A stretch of 44,021 bases of DNA from JAAYKT01 sp964408955 (GTDB lineage: Bacteria > Bacillota > Clostridia > Lutisporales > Lutisporaceae), in NCBI GenBank assembly GCA_964408955.1, contig CAYPBK010000017.1, positions 1 through 44,021 on the forward strand, given 5' to 3'. The notes under the pieces were generated by a model. The model saw only the letters and a program-made list of their open reading frames with translations. It had not been told where the DNA came from and made no database searches. The translations under genes were made by a program, and so were the position numbers. This document shows, one piece after another, positions 1 through 9,607 of this stretch (within the stretch, counting starts at the first letter, position 1; each line of letters begins with the position of its first letter).

Positions 1-996
1 GTATATAATGAAAAAAATATAAAAAAAGTATACACAGACATCGGGTTTAACACCAATGTGAAAACCAATTATTTTAAATGGAATCCCCAAGACCCCCATA
101 CAGCAGCATATATTTACGGGGAACATAATAACAAAGACCTTGCCATTATTACTATACGAGGAACATCAGGCGGAGAATGGTATAGTAATTTTGATATAGC
201 GTTTAAAAGACAAATGTTCTATAACGAACATTATGGTTTCTTGTCTGCAATGGAAAAAATTTATAATGAAGTAAAGCCTCTTCTTGCCGGAAGCAACAAG
301 AAGGTGCTTATTACAGGTCATAGCAGAGGTGCTGCAGTGGCAAACCTACTTTCAGAAAGATTGATGAATCACGGGGTGGTAAACCAGAACAATCTTTTTG
401 CTTATACTTTTGCGACACCTAATGTCACAAAAACCCCCAGTAAAAGAAACAACATTTTTAACTTTGCTAACAATGATGATTTCGTCACTTTAGTGCCTTT
501 AGCTAAATGGCAATACCAAAAACACGGAATTACCAGAGTATTTGATGTGCGTTTACAAACGAATCTGTCTGACCCTATGAAAACTACATACTCCATATTG
601 ACAGAAAAGAATTTTAAAATTGCCGGTAAAAATTCAGTTGCTAATGCAATAAAAAGCATGCATTCTATTGCGCCGACACCACAGCATTATTATATGCAAA
701 ACAATGATCTTTCACTTTATAAATATTGCATGAGCGGATTAGCGACAATCCAGGCCAAAGACAATGGTGATTATCTAAAAAATATGGAGCCGGCGGCCGC
801 CTATACTCTTAAAGGCGGAGCATGTGTTGCAGGAGTCTCCTTTGTAACCCTTTTTAATAATACAAAGGATATGCCTGATTATACCAACCTTTCAGCATTT
901 TTCGTTGTTAACTCTGCTATTAATAGGGTAATAGTGGACAACCATGCCACGGAATCGTATATTGGTTGGATCAAAGCCATTAATAAAAATAGATAA
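1..996 (+). CDS. Class 3 lipase-like alpha/beta hydrolase, 5'-truncated
   Basis: The reading frame is open to the left window edge, so the true start lies outside; 331 residues are visible. The nucleophile elbow GHSRG (Ser codon at 322-324) follows a hydrophobic strand (KKVLIT), and further on come AYTFATP and a stretch with NDDFVTLVP that could supply the catalytic Asp, as in class 3 lipases. The catalytic His is not certain; a candidate is in PQHYYMQ. No membrane segment is visible in this part. The stop is 22 bases before the SLH gene start, so the two are probably co-transcribed, which suggests an exported or surface-linked enzyme, but the signal sequence is not in view. Substrate unknown. 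The fold call is firm; lipase activity is inferred from the family. Confidence 0.75.
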   Translation, partial: VYNEKNIKKVYTDIGFNTNVKTNYFKWNPQDPHTAAYIYGEHNNKDLAIITIRGTSGGEWYSNFDIAFKRQMFYNEHYGFLSAMEKIYNEVKPLLAGSNKKVLITGHSRGAAVANLLSERLMNHGVVNQNNLFAYTFATPNVTKTPSKRNNIFNFANNDDFVTLVPLAKWQYQKHGITRVFDVRLQTNLSDPMKTTYSILTEKNFKIAGKNSVANAIKSMHSIAPTPQHYYMQNNDLSLYKYCMSGLATIQAKDNGDYLKNMEPAAAYTLKGGACVAGVSFVTLFNNTKDMPDYTNLSAFFVVNSAINRVIVDNHATESYIGWIKAINKNR

Positions 997-1018
997 AAAA
1001 TTATAATGAGGTATGAAT

Positions 1019-1711
1019 ATGAAAAAGTTTAAGTTTTTAAATCAATTATTGGTCTTGTTTATTATCTTTAATATATGTACTGTAAATGCTGCTTTTCCTG
1101 ATGTAGCAAAAAGCACATCCTACGAAAAAGCTGTCAGCAAGCTGAATGAGATGGGTATAATAACAGGAGATGAGAACGGAAATTTTAATCCTAATAAAAG
1201 TATAACGAGAGCAGAGTTTGCAACAATAATTTGCAGATTTCAAAACTTGACTGACTTGGTCAAAATATATGAACTAGCGGGTAAATATTCGGAATTTGAA
1301 GATGTACCTAAAACTCATTGGGCTAACAGATATATATTGGTGGCACAGGAAAATAAAATAATAAATGGTTATGGCAACAATAGATTCGGTCCTTCAGATA
1401 AAGTCACCGTAGAACAAGCATTGAAAATGATTGTCTGTGCTTTGGGTTACGATGATTTAGCTATGGAAAAAGGCGGGTATCCCGATGGTTATATGGCTGT
1501 TGCAAAAGAATTAGGAATTGATAAAAAATGCTCCTTTTCAGTAAAAACAGCATTCGTTAACAGGTGGCAAATTTCTCAAGCCATTTATAACTCTTTAAAT
1601 ATACAAAAAGATAATAAAGATATAGAAGACAATCAGCTTTGGCATGAAGAATGGGATGACTCAGATAATTATGACTGGAACAAGCAATGGGACGATTCTG
1701 ACTGGGATTGA
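1019..1711 (+). CDS. Small secreted SLH-domain protein with acidic Trp-rich tail
   Basis: A protein of 230 residues. The start at 1019 is chosen over the ATG at 1013 because the GAGG ribosome binding site (1008-1011) is 7 bases from 1019 but only 1 from 1013. The N-terminus is a signal peptide (MKKFKF, hydrophobic core, likely cut after VNA). Two SLH repeats follow: one from AFPDVAKS to about FQNL, with the typical ITRAEFA, and one from FEDVPKTHWA to about ALGYDD; a third, degenerate repeat may follow. SLH domains bind pyruvylated cell-wall polymers, so this should be a wall-associated protein. The last 30 residues are mostly D, E, N, W and S, with WDDSD twice. It follows the lipase-like gene closely. 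Its specific role is unknown. Confidence 0.8.
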   Translation: MKKFKFLNQLLVLFIIFNICTVNAAFPDVAKSTSYEKAVSKLNEMGIITGDENGNFNPNKSITRAEFATIICRFQNLTDLVKIYELAGKYSEFEDVPKTHWANRYILVAQENKIINGYGNNRFGPSDKVTVEQALKMIVCALGYDDLAMEKGGYPDGYMAVAKELGIDKKCSFSVKTAFVNRWQISQAIYNSLNIQKDNKDIEDNQLWHEEWDDSDNYDWNKQWDDSDWD

Positions 1712-1738
1712 AGTAATTAATGATCATTCATAGCATGG

Positions 1739-1760
1739 AGCTTTTCTAAAGCTAATTTTT
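1739..1760 (+). terminator. Weak Rho-independent terminator after the SLH gene
   Basis: AGCTTT (1739-1744), a TCT loop and AAAGCT (1748-1753) form a short hairpin followed by AATTTTT. It lies 28 bases past the SLH stop. The stem is short, so confidence is moderate. Confidence 0.4.
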
Positions 1761-1803
1761 ACCTATCTAAACCAAACTAATTTATCTTTTATACCTATAA
1801 AAT

Positions 1804-1823
1804 AGCCGCAGTTACATGCGGCT
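1804..1823 (-). terminator. Possible terminator of the hsd operon
   Basis: AGCCGCA (1804-1810) and TGCGGCT (1817-1823) form a 7-bp stem with a 6-base loop, 26 bases downstream of the hsdR stop. On the minus strand it is followed by ATTTTAT, a weak T tract. Confidence 0.45.
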
Positions 1824-1848
1824 TACAGGTGTTTGGTAGAGCCTGGCA

Positions 1849-4800
1849 CTATGCACAATAGTTTCCTTTCATCGACTCCTCAATAATATGAGTAAAAACT
1901 AAATCTGTTTTCGCGACAAATAAATCCTTTGTATAGCTAACAGGTAAAAATCTGTCCAAAATATTTATTATCTTGGATTTTACCTTTTCTCTCGGTTGCT
2001 CATCTTTATACCAATCGACAGTTTTTATATCGCTATCATCACTTATGATAAGCTCATATAATTTTTGTGCAGACAGCTTTACCTGCTTTTCCTCTTCTTT
2101 AGTCAATTTATCCTTTTTTAAAAGGTCGAATAATTCCAATTCTTCTTCTGTCAAACCCTCTCTTATATGTCTTTCATCCTCTTCCTTTAATTCCTCCACA
2201 AATTTTATAAGCTCTTCATAATAGTTCTCGTTACTAGAATTACCTGCATTGTAATTATCAATAATTGCTTTATACCTCTCGGCAAAACTTATCCTTGTTT
2301 TATTATCCTCTAACAGCTTTTCTAATTTTTCTTCAATAAAAAGCCTCAATTCGTATATCTCTATATTTTTATAAGGAGAACTTTGTATTCTTTTCCTTAC
2401 ATCATCAGTATTGATATCAGTCAAACTAAGGGTTTTCATAGTTTTTATCTCAAAACCACTAGAGTCTTTTTCTTCACTTACACTCTCCGCCATAACACTT
2501 AAATCAAGGGTTCGGCTTAACTCTGTCTTTGCATTTTCCATAACATCTTCTCTTACTGACACTTTTATCATATCATCAAGATACAAGATGGGAGATAGAT
2601 ATTTATTGCTCCAACCCATTTCAAAAACTTCCGGTTTACCGGCTTCATAGATATTCCTTATAAGGTTTGAATAAACCTTATATTCCTCTTTATAATCATC
2701 TTTTTTAAGAAGTTTGTCCAAAAATTCTTTGAATAGTGATATTTTTGAAAAAGCTTCTTCGTATTCAAAAACCTTTTCAAAATCTATCTCTATACTTTTA
2801 GCAAATCTAATTGCTTCAACTATAGTCTCTTCCAACAATCTCAGCATCGCCTCTATATCTTTAACCGGCATATCATCTTCATTATCTGGATTGGCATAAT
2901 CTCCTAAAGCGTTTTTCATATATTTAAACAAATTCAAATAATCCACTATAAGCCCGGAGTTCTTTCCCGGGAAAACCCTGTTCACTCTTGCAATAGCCTG
3001 CATCAAAGTGTGCCCTTTCATAGGTTTATCCAAATACATCGTGGAAACGACGGGCACATCAAAGCCTGTCAGCCACATGGCGCAAAGAAAAACCAAAGAC
3101 AAAGGGTGATTTTCATCTTTAAAATTATCCTCTATATCATGTCCGTTGTCATCTGAGAGATTCATCCTATCTCTATGCTTTATTATATCAAGACCTTCCT
3201 TTTGAAACTTTTCCTTTTCTCCGTCTTCCGGACTGACTACAACAGCCATCTCTACATTTTTCATATATTCAATCCGGTTTCCTATCTTTTCTTTTTCTTC
3301 TTCTGATTTGGCTTTAGACCTCTTTAAATAAAGCTCTTTTAACTGCTCATTCCAATAGTGGTTAACCTTGTCATACATTTTCACCGCAGTAAACTTATCA
3401 ACTGATACCACCATCCCTTTTCCTAAAAACCCTCTATTGGGAAAATGGTATGCTATGTCTTTTGCAACCTTATCTATTCTGTCATCTCTATTTATAACTT
3501 CATTAGTATTTGCATAATATTTGGCAAGTCTTTCTTCTTCCTCTTTTGTTAAGTTTTCTTTTTCGATTATTTCAAGATAATCCTCATCCAAATCCGTATT
3601 GATAAGAGCCACTTCCGGAACGCGCCTTGAGTAATATATAGGCACAGTTGAACCGTCTTCTATTGATTGTGCAAAATTATATTCACTGACATAATCCCCG
3701 AACCATTGATTGGTAAGTCTTTTAGAACCCAAAAGAGGCGTGCCTGTAAAAGCTATGTATTGAGCATTAGGTAAGCCCGTCCTCATATTCTCCGCCAAGT
3801 CTTTATACTGAGTCCTATGAGCTTCATCCACTATTACAACAATATCATCTCTCTGAGAAATCAAAGGATATGCTTTACCTTTATCGTATCTGAATTTATG
3901 AATCAATGTGAAAATAAAGGATTTGTTGGTTTTTAAAAATTCCCTTAATTGTTCGCTGTTTTTAGGTTTTGCCGATTCTTCCTCAGTTATTATTCCAGTT
4001 CTAAGAAAATTTTTATATAACTGGTCGTCCAAATCCACTCTGTCCGTTATCATCAGAAAAGTAAAATTCCCCGATACTTTTCTATTGATTTTATTTACAA
4101 ACATACCCATAGAATAGGATTTTCCGCTCCCTTGGGTATGCCAAAAAACTCCTAACTTCCCCTCTAATTCTTCCCTCTTCTTAAATGCTTCTATGGCATT
4201 ATTAATGCCCAGGAATTGATGGTTCTTTGCTATAATTTTTTCTCTTTTGTTTTCATATAGGATAAAGTTTTCAATATAATCAAGTAATGCTTCATGTTCA
4301 AATATACCGTCAAGCAAATATTCTATGCTTGTACCTTCTCTTTTTATAGCTTTTCTATCTATTTTATCCTTTTCCCTATGTCTTAACCATTCAAAGAAAT
4401 GCTCATACCCGGCAGTAAAGCTGCCTAATCTTGTTTCTATACCGTTGGACAGAACACAGAACTGATTAAAGAAAAATAGTTGGGGAATATCATTAATATA
4501 ATCTTTCAAATTCTTATCATAGGCTGTTTTCAGTTTTACATCAGAATTTTTAAGCTCAATAAATACCATAGGCAAACCGTTTACAAAGAGGATTAAATCC
4601 GGTCTTCTATAATTGGTTTCCCCTTTAATCCACATTTGAGATACTAAAGTAAATTTATTTCTATACGCATTATTAAAGGCAATAATCTTTACCACATCTT
4701 GGACTAATTTGCCGTCTCTCTCATACTTTACATCCATACCGTCTTTTAACAATTTATAGTTTTCATAATTTATATCCTTTAAGTCTTTATTTGATATGTA

Positions 4801-5064
4801 AACGCTGAATTCATCTACTATATTTTTAAGTAAATCTATAGGAATTTGAGGATTTATTTCCTTGAGGCTGTTAAGTAAAATTTTTGGGAGTATCGCTTCT
4901 TTAATATTTGTTCTCCCGGTTCCGTCATCGTAATTTTCTAAAACATTTGACTTTGAAAGCACTACGCTATGAGGAATAAAAGCATTAATATAATTATATT
5001 TATCAGGACATAGCCTGTCTATACAGGCTTTTTCTATCATAGCCTCCGTCAAAATCTTACCCAT
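1849..5064 (-). CDS. hsdR: Type I restriction enzyme, R subunit (HsdR)
   Basis: The ATP-driven translocase and endonuclease subunit of a type I restriction-modification complex; it cuts DNA that HsdS and HsdM recognise as unmodified. Length 1071 residues, normal for the family. The N-terminal nuclease has PD (155-156) and ELK (170-172). The SF2 motor follows: TQGSGKS (310-316, Walker A), VDEAH (DEAH at 413-416), FTGTPL, and the late helicase motif QAIARVNR. The C-terminal third is helical and rich in Lys and Glu, as expected for the part that contacts the methylase. It is the last gene of hsdM-hsdS-hsdR, 12 bases after the hsdS stop, with a GAGGAGGG ribosome binding site. All key motifs are present, so it looks intact. 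Confidence 0.96.
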   Translation of the reverse strand: MGKILTEAMIEKACIDRLCPDKYNYINAFIPHSVVLSKSNVLENYDDGTGRTNIKEAILPKILLNSLKEINPQIPIDLLKNIVDEFSVYISNKDLKDINYENYKLLKDGMDVKYERDGKLVQDVVKIIAFNNAYRNKFTLVSQMWIKGETNYRRPDLILFVNGLPMVFIELKNSDVKLKTAYDKNLKDYINDIPQLFFFNQFCVLSNGIETRLGSFTAGYEHFFEWLRHREKDKIDRKAIKREGTSIEYLLDGIFEHEALLDYIENFILYENKREKIIAKNHQFLGINNAIEAFKKREELEGKLGVFWHTQGSGKSYSMGMFVNKINRKVSGNFTFLMITDRVDLDDQLYKNFLRTGIITEEESAKPKNSEQLREFLKTNKSFIFTLIHKFRYDKGKAYPLISQRDDIVVIVDEAHRTQYKDLAENMRTGLPNAQYIAFTGTPLLGSKRLTNQWFGDYVSEYNFAQSIEDGSTVPIYYSRRVPEVALINTDLDEDYLEIIEKENLTKEEEERLAKYYANTNEVINRDDRIDKVAKDIAYHFPNRGFLGKGMVVSVDKFTAVKMYDKVNHYWNEQLKELYLKRSKAKSEEEKEKIGNRIEYMKNVEMAVVVSPEDGEKEKFQKEGLDIIKHRDRMNLSDDNGHDIEDNFKDENHPLSLVFLCAMWLTGFDVPVVSTMYLDKPMKGHTLMQAIARVNRVFPGKNSGLIVDYLNLFKYMKNALGDYANPDNEDDMPVKDIEAMLRLLEETIVEAIRFAKSIEIDFEKVFEYEEAFSKISLFKEFLDKLLKKDDYKEEYKVYSNLIRNIYEAGKPEVFEMGWSNKYLSPILYLDDMIKVSVREDVMENAKTELSRTLDLSVMAESVSEEKDSSGFEIKTMKTLSLTDINTDDVRKRIQSSPYKNIEIYELRLFIEEKLEKLLEDNKTRISFAERYKAIIDNYNAGNSSNENYYEELIKFVEELKEEDERHIREGLTEEELELFDLLKKDKLTKEEEKQVKLSAQKLYELIISDDSDIKTVDWYKDEQPREKVKSKIINILDRFLPVSYTKDLFVAKTDLVFTHIIEESMKGNYCA

Positions 5065-5076
5065 AGTTTCCCTCCT

Positions 5077-6279
5077 CTAATTGATTTCTATAGTACCGTT
5101 CATAAGCCTTGGCAAAAGTAAATCTCGTTGTTTTATTAAGTTTTGGTTTTGTTGCCACAATCCAACTGCTTGATTATAAAAATTATATGTTAAATTGAAA
5201 AAACTCTTAATTAATTCTTCTTCGGGTAATAATATACTATGAAGCTTTTTAAAAGCTGTAAATCCAAAATTTGAAATCCCTGTTGATTGCACTTCAAATG
5301 TAGATAATATTTCCTTTTCGTAAGCATAATTGAAATAATTTCTTAAAAACCAAGATAAAAAAAATTTTTCAGTTCTTATAAGCTTGCAAAAACTTGCGCA
5401 AATTACATCATCACCATACATTTTTAAAATATCGTCTGTTATATAGAATGTTCTGCCTAACCTTTGACTAAAACTTCCACCGGATACCTCAAAAATTATA
5501 TCACCATATTTTAATCTCCTTGCATTTAAATTACTCTCTTTATGAAATCTAAGCAATTTATAATTAAACCTGCCATATTTCATTTCAGGTATGTCAGTAC
5601 CTCTTATAACATAAGCTTTATGTACATAATCCCCCTCTTGTCTTTCCTTTCCCCATCCACCACCAATGTCATATAATATTATATCTCCAATCTTCTTTAC
5701 TTCCCAACCTTCCGGTATTCCTTTTATAAATTTAGCATTTTTATAGCCAGGAAATCTCATTCTTACAAACCATTCTTTATATATTTCTTCGGAAGCTTTC
5801 TCCAATATTTCTATCCTTCTATTATTATTCTCTATTAATTCATCGTAAGTGGAGAGCAAGTTGCCAATCTTTTCTTGGGTTTTAAGGTCCGGGATTTTAA
5901 CTTTAAGACTATTCAATATTCTTAATGTCAAAAATTTAGTAGTCGCTCCTGTAGATACTTTTCTCATGTGCTCCAGTCTTAAAAATAAAGCATAAAACAT
6001 AAATCTAATGTTTGTATCATTTGTTTTCGGTTCTATTACGTAGTTCCTTTGATAAGCATTAAATTTCCCTTCTTTATAAAAAATTGGATATTTTGCCTCA
6101 GCATTATTTCCACCTAAAATTATGCATTCAGTATCAAATGCATAAGTATCAGTCTTAAATATTTCTTGAGAGCATGTATAAAAAGGATACTTTCCTTGTT
6201 CTTTAGCCTGATTTGAATTTAATCTACCGGTTTTAAAAGTTACTATTTCCCCTAACCTTACTTCTCTCCATTTACTCAT
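5077..6279 (-). CDS. hsdS: Type I restriction system specificity subunit (HsdS)
   Basis: The DNA-recognition subunit of the type I system; it sets the target sequence for both methylation and restriction. 400 residues with the usual duplicated layout: target-recognition domain 1 (about 1-150, beginning WREVRLGEIV), a central coiled coil (about 150-185, with QEKIGNLLSTYDELIENNNR), target-recognition domain 2 (from PEGWEVKKIGDI), and a C-terminal helix ending KQRDLLLPRLMNG. The start overlaps the hsdM stop by 8 bases, so the two are translationally coupled. The target sequence cannot be read from the protein. No inverted repeats or recombinase genes that would suggest phase-variable hsdS shuffling are seen nearby. 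Confidence 0.94.
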   Translation of the reverse strand: MSKWREVRLGEIVTFKTGRLNSNQAKEQGKYPFYTCSQEIFKTDTYAFDTECIILGGNNAEAKYPIFYKEGKFNAYQRNYVIEPKTNDTNIRFMFYALFLRLEHMRKVSTGATTKFLTLRILNSLKVKIPDLKTQEKIGNLLSTYDELIENNNRRIEILEKASEEIYKEWFVRMRFPGYKNAKFIKGIPEGWEVKKIGDIILYDIGGGWGKERQEGDYVHKAYVIRGTDIPEMKYGRFNYKLLRFHKESNLNARRLKYGDIIFEVSGGSFSQRLGRTFYITDDILKMYGDDVICASFCKLIRTEKFFLSWFLRNYFNYAYEKEILSTFEVQSTGISNFGFTAFKKLHSILLPEEELIKSFFNLTYNFYNQAVGLWQQNQNLIKQRDLLLPRLMNGTIEIN

Positions 6280-7966
6280 ATTCTATCACCAGTTTTTCTA
6301 AATTCTTTTCTATCTGTTCTTCCAATTCTTTCGCTTCTTTATTCAGCTTTTTAAATTCTTCATTCAAAGTAAATATTTCTTCTTTGAATTCCTCCGCTGT
6401 CATGCCGTCATCTTCTATAACCACACCCACATATCTTCCGGGGTTTAAGGAATAGTCCTGATCTTTTATTCCGTCTTCCCCTTCTATTTTGGCTGCTTTA
6501 CAAAGACCTACTATATCTTCATATTTTCCGTCAGGAAATCTTTCCTTTAGCCACTCTATCTGTTTTTGAAAATATTTCTTAGTCTCTTCTGTTTCTCCAT
6601 TATCTCTTTTTTCTTCATATTCTTTTATCAATTCGTTAAAGGCTTGGGTGTTTCCTTCGTAAAGCCTTGTGATTATAGACAAATTCTTAATCTGTTCTTC
6701 GGAAAATTTTCTCAATGCCCTGTCAACTTGGGTAAATGTGTTTCTTGCATCTATAAAAAGTATTTCGTCTTTCTTTTTCCTGCCTCTGTCAAAAAACCAA
6801 AGAGTGGCAGGCAAAGTAACGGTTATAAACATATTGGAAGGCAATGCCACCATCTGCGATATTATACCGTCTTCTATCAATGCTTTTCTTATATCCTTTT
6901 CACTGTGTCCCGCATCGGAAGCGGAATTTGCCATTACCAAAGCCGCTCTGCCTTTTTCATTTAATGCCGTTGCAAATTGATTTATCCAAAGATAATTAGC
7001 ATTAGGGACTTTGGGATTTTTCCCTTTGGTTTGGGGTACACCGTATTTATTAAACCTTTCCTGATTTTTTACGGAATCCAATTCTACATTGTCCACATTA
7101 AAAGGTGGATTTGCCATTACATAATCAAAGTTTTCAAAAGAATTATGAGGGTCTGCATAATAGGAGTTGCCTTCTTTTATTTCACCTCTGATATTATTTA
7201 AAAACAAATTCATTCTTGCTAAATTGGCGGTTTCTCCTGTTCTCTCCACGCCGTAGGCTCTTAAATTCAAATTGTTCCTCTGCCCTGCTTTTCTATTTTG
7301 CTTTTTTATATAATGTGCTGCTTGTACGAACATTCCGCCGCTACCACAGGCAGGGTCCAAAATTTTCCCCTCAGTTGGGTTTAGGACTTCCACCATGTAT
7401 TGTACAACTGTTCGTGGAGTGAAGAATTCACCGCCGCCTTGACCTTCCGCCAATGCAAAATTGCCTAAAAAGTATTCGTATATTTCTCCGAATATATCTG
7501 ACTCTACATCAGTAGGTATATCATTGAAGTTTCTTAAAAGTCTATTTAATACTCTGCTGTTGCCTTCTTTGCTTAAATTATGATAACTGTTTTTAGGAAG
7601 GATGCCCACTAATTCTTGTGAATATTTTTCCATATCTTCTATTGCTGATTTTATTTCATTGGCTATATCCGCTTCTTCACTCAAGTTTAATAAATAATCG
7701 TATCTTGATTTATCCGGCAAATAGAAACCGCATTTTTCTTTTGCTATATCTTCTATATTCCTTTCTCGCCTCGTACCTTTCAGCTTTTCAAACTTCTCTC
7801 TTATTTCCTTTTCATATTCTCTATATTTACTGTCTGCAAATTTTAAAAATATCAGTCCCAATATAGGTGTAGAATATTCGGAGGCTTTCAGCCCTGTATT
7901 TGCCCTTAGGTCATCCGCTGTGTACCATAGTCTTTTTTCTAAATCCTTTATTGTCTGTGTGTCCAT
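6272..7966 (-). CDS. hsdM: Type I restriction system methyltransferase (HsdM)
   Basis: An adenine N6-methyltransferase using S-adenosylmethionine; with HsdS it protects host DNA, and with HsdR it forms the restriction complex. 564 residues: a helical N-terminal HsdM domain (about 5-140), then the methylase core with DPACGSGG (204-211, cofactor binding) and NPPF (286-289, catalytic), and a Glu/Lys-rich C-terminal helix that should contact HsdS. It is the first gene of the operon. An AGGAGG site lies 8 bases before the ATG, and a promoter sits at 8008-8037. The call is firm because both key motifs are exact. Confidence 0.96.
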   Translation of the reverse strand: MDTQTIKDLEKRLWYTADDLRANTGLKASEYSTPILGLIFLKFADSKYREYEKEIREKFEKLKGTRRERNIEDIAKEKCGFYLPDKSRYDYLLNLSEEADIANEIKSAIEDMEKYSQELVGILPKNSYHNLSKEGNSRVLNRLLRNFNDIPTDVESDIFGEIYEYFLGNFALAEGQGGGEFFTPRTVVQYMVEVLNPTEGKILDPACGSGGMFVQAAHYIKKQNRKAGQRNNLNLRAYGVERTGETANLARMNLFLNNIRGEIKEGNSYYADPHNSFENFDYVMANPPFNVDNVELDSVKNQERFNKYGVPQTKGKNPKVPNANYLWINQFATALNEKGRAALVMANSASDAGHSEKDIRKALIEDGIISQMVALPSNMFITVTLPATLWFFDRGRKKKDEILFIDARNTFTQVDRALRKFSEEQIKNLSIITRLYEGNTQAFNELIKEYEEKRDNGETEETKKYFQKQIEWLKERFPDGKYEDIVGLCKAAKIEGEDGIKDQDYSLNPGRYVGVVIEDDGMTAEEFKEEIFTLNEEFKKLNKEAKELEEQIEKNLEKLVIEYE

Positions 7967-8007
7967 AGTATCCTCCTGATTATGGCTTATTTTCCGTGCT
8001 TAGGTTA

Positions 8008-8037
8008 ATTATAACATAAGCTTTTTTTACGCTTCAA
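8008..8037 (-). promoter_or_regulatory. Promoter of hsdM-hsdS-hsdR
   Basis: On the minus strand, TTGAAG (8032-8037) is followed after 18 bases by an exact TATAAT (8008-8013), about 40 bases before the hsdM ATG. The hsd operon may therefore be expressed independently of the upstream fic gene. Confidence 0.6.
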
Positions 8038-9276
8038 TTATTCCAGATATCCCTTAGATATCACATACCTCACAGGTCTGCTTTTTATTTTTTCAATTAA
8101 ACCTTTGTTATATAATTCCTTTAGCTTTAATCTAATGGTTTCGTTTGTATAATTAAATACTTCTTTTAAATCTTCTATACCGATGCCATCTGCCAAAGAG
8201 TTAAAGTGATGCTCCTGAGCCATAATTCCCAGGATTGTCTTTTCATCTTGATTAGTTAAGGCTTCATCCTTCCCTATTTTTTCAATAATTTCGTTTAATA
8301 AATCCTTTTTAAGGGCCAAATTTTCAAATATTTCTTGCTGCCCTAGTAAAATTATTGATAAGAATTCATCAACAAAATAATTCATTTCTCCTTGAGAAGA
8401 AATTTGATTTGTTGTATGAAATATTTTTAAATATTTGTTCCTCTCTTTATTGCAGCCTTGAGAAAGAGACATCGCTGTAAGCCAAGAATAGGCTTCTTTT
8501 AAGTAAATACTACTAATAAATCTTCCGGTTCTCCCGTTACCATCATAAAACGGATGAATATTTCCAAAATAATAATGTGCAATTGCTATTTTAATTAATT
8601 TGTGCAATCTGTAGGCACTATTAGTATCCATAAAAGTTATAACATCATTTAGCCTGTCAATTATAGCTTTTTCAGTGTTTTCTCCTTCGTATATGCCCCT
8701 ATGTATTTCTTTGTTATTTTTATATATATAAGTTATGTTATTTCTAAAATACTTACCATCGGGAAAATCCTCTTTTAAAACTCCATCGACAGTGATCTCA
8801 TCATATATTTTTCTTACGTCCTGACTATCAATAGGTAGCTTCAGATTACCATCCTTGAGCCTAAAATATGAATTAATCACATTTTTAAATCGTAAATTCA
8901 CTTTTTTTTCTTTTTTTATATTTAATATCTTTTTTGTTGTTTGGACTATTTCTTCTTTCGAACTCCTGACTCCTTCTAATTCATTAGTGCTTTGAAGCTC
9001 TGTACCGAGCATATCTATAAAAAAATTGATTTGTGCTAAACCCGGTAAGCCCTCGTATAAATTTTCTAATACTACATCTATTCTTGATATTTCTGATATT
9101 AATTCTATTGTTTCGTTTGTCGGTACATAATAAAGAACAAATTGCTCCTGCCTATTCATCAATTTTATCTTTAAATTTGTTTTTATCACACTATCATAAT
9201 TCAAGCGTTCTGCTAATTTTAACTCCTTCTCTTTCGTGGTTTTTAGGTTATAATACTCTTTATGAAAATACAGCAA
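8038..9276 (-). CDS. Fic-domain protein, probable AMP-transferase with self-inhibitory helix
   Basis: Fic proteins usually transfer AMP from ATP to a protein target. 412 residues. The full active-site motif HPFYDGNGRTGR is at 241-252 (catalytic His241). An N-terminal Fic_N region holds TNELEG (97-102), which fits the [S/T]xxxE[G/N] inhibitory helix with Glu101 as the residue expected to block the active site, so the enzyme would be auto-inhibited. The C-terminal 90 residues look like a winged helix (NYTNETIRLKLKELYNKG), suggesting DNA binding or autoregulation. The start is TTG with AAGGGG 8 bases upstream. It lies 71 bases upstream of hsdM on the same strand, so a defence-island role is possible, but such Fic proteins also occur elsewhere. 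The target is unknown. Confidence 0.9.
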   Translation of the reverse strand: MLYFHKEYYNLKTTKEKELKLAERLNYDSVIKTNLKIKLMNRQEQFVLYYVPTNETIELISEISRIDVVLENLYEGLPGLAQINFFIDMLGTELQSTNELEGVRSSKEEIVQTTKKILNIKKEKKVNLRFKNVINSYFRLKDGNLKLPIDSQDVRKIYDEITVDGVLKEDFPDGKYFRNNITYIYKNNKEIHRGIYEGENTEKAIIDRLNDVITFMDTNSAYRLHKLIKIAIAHYYFGNIHPFYDGNGRTGRFISSIYLKEAYSWLTAMSLSQGCNKERNKYLKIFHTTNQISSQGEMNYFVDEFLSIILLGQQEIFENLALKKDLLNEIIEKIGKDEALTNQDEKTILGIMAQEHHFNSLADGIGIEDLKEVFNYTNETIRLKLKELYNKGLIEKIKSRPVRYVISKGYLE

Positions 9277-9607
9277 ATTAAAAACCCCTTTATAATATAT
9301 TTATTACTATTATACACAACTTTTAAAGTCTTAACCATGCCCTTTAACAAATTTCGTGTTTTTAATGTCATTATTTTTATTATTTGTTTTATCTATAAGT
9401 CCATTTCATACTGTTTTGCGACTTGTTTTTTATGTTAAAGCTAATTTCAGTATAAGTTTCTATGGCAAAAGAAAAAGACCCTTAGGATTAAAAGGTCTTT
9501 ACTTTATATTCTAATATTTTCTAAAACTGATACAATCAGCTATATAGGTTTTGACCATAGATATAAATATAATGCAGTACATATTATCAAGCTTCTTTTT
9601 TATTTAA
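9277..9607. other. Intergenic region between fic and potD
   Basis: 331 bases, very AT-rich. It holds a TATAAT-like -10 for fic (minus strand, 9309-9314) without a clear -35, and the pot operon terminator (9465-9500). No further gene or structured RNA is recognised. Confidence 0.6.
9465..9500 (-). terminator. Rho-independent terminator of the pot operon
   Basis: AAAGACC (9474-9480) pairs with GGTCTTT (9494-9500). On the minus strand the stem is followed by TTTTTCTTTTG. It lies about 108 bases after the potD stop. Confidence 0.7.

Noticed and set aside
1836..1855. Sigma-54-like TGGCAC near the hsdR stop
   Set aside because: No -12 element follows and no gene lies downstream on that strand.
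6566..6964. 132-residue plus-strand ORF opposite hsdM
   Set aside because: Shadow of hsdM; composition (Phe/Ile/Cys-rich) and lack of a ribosome binding site do not support a gene.
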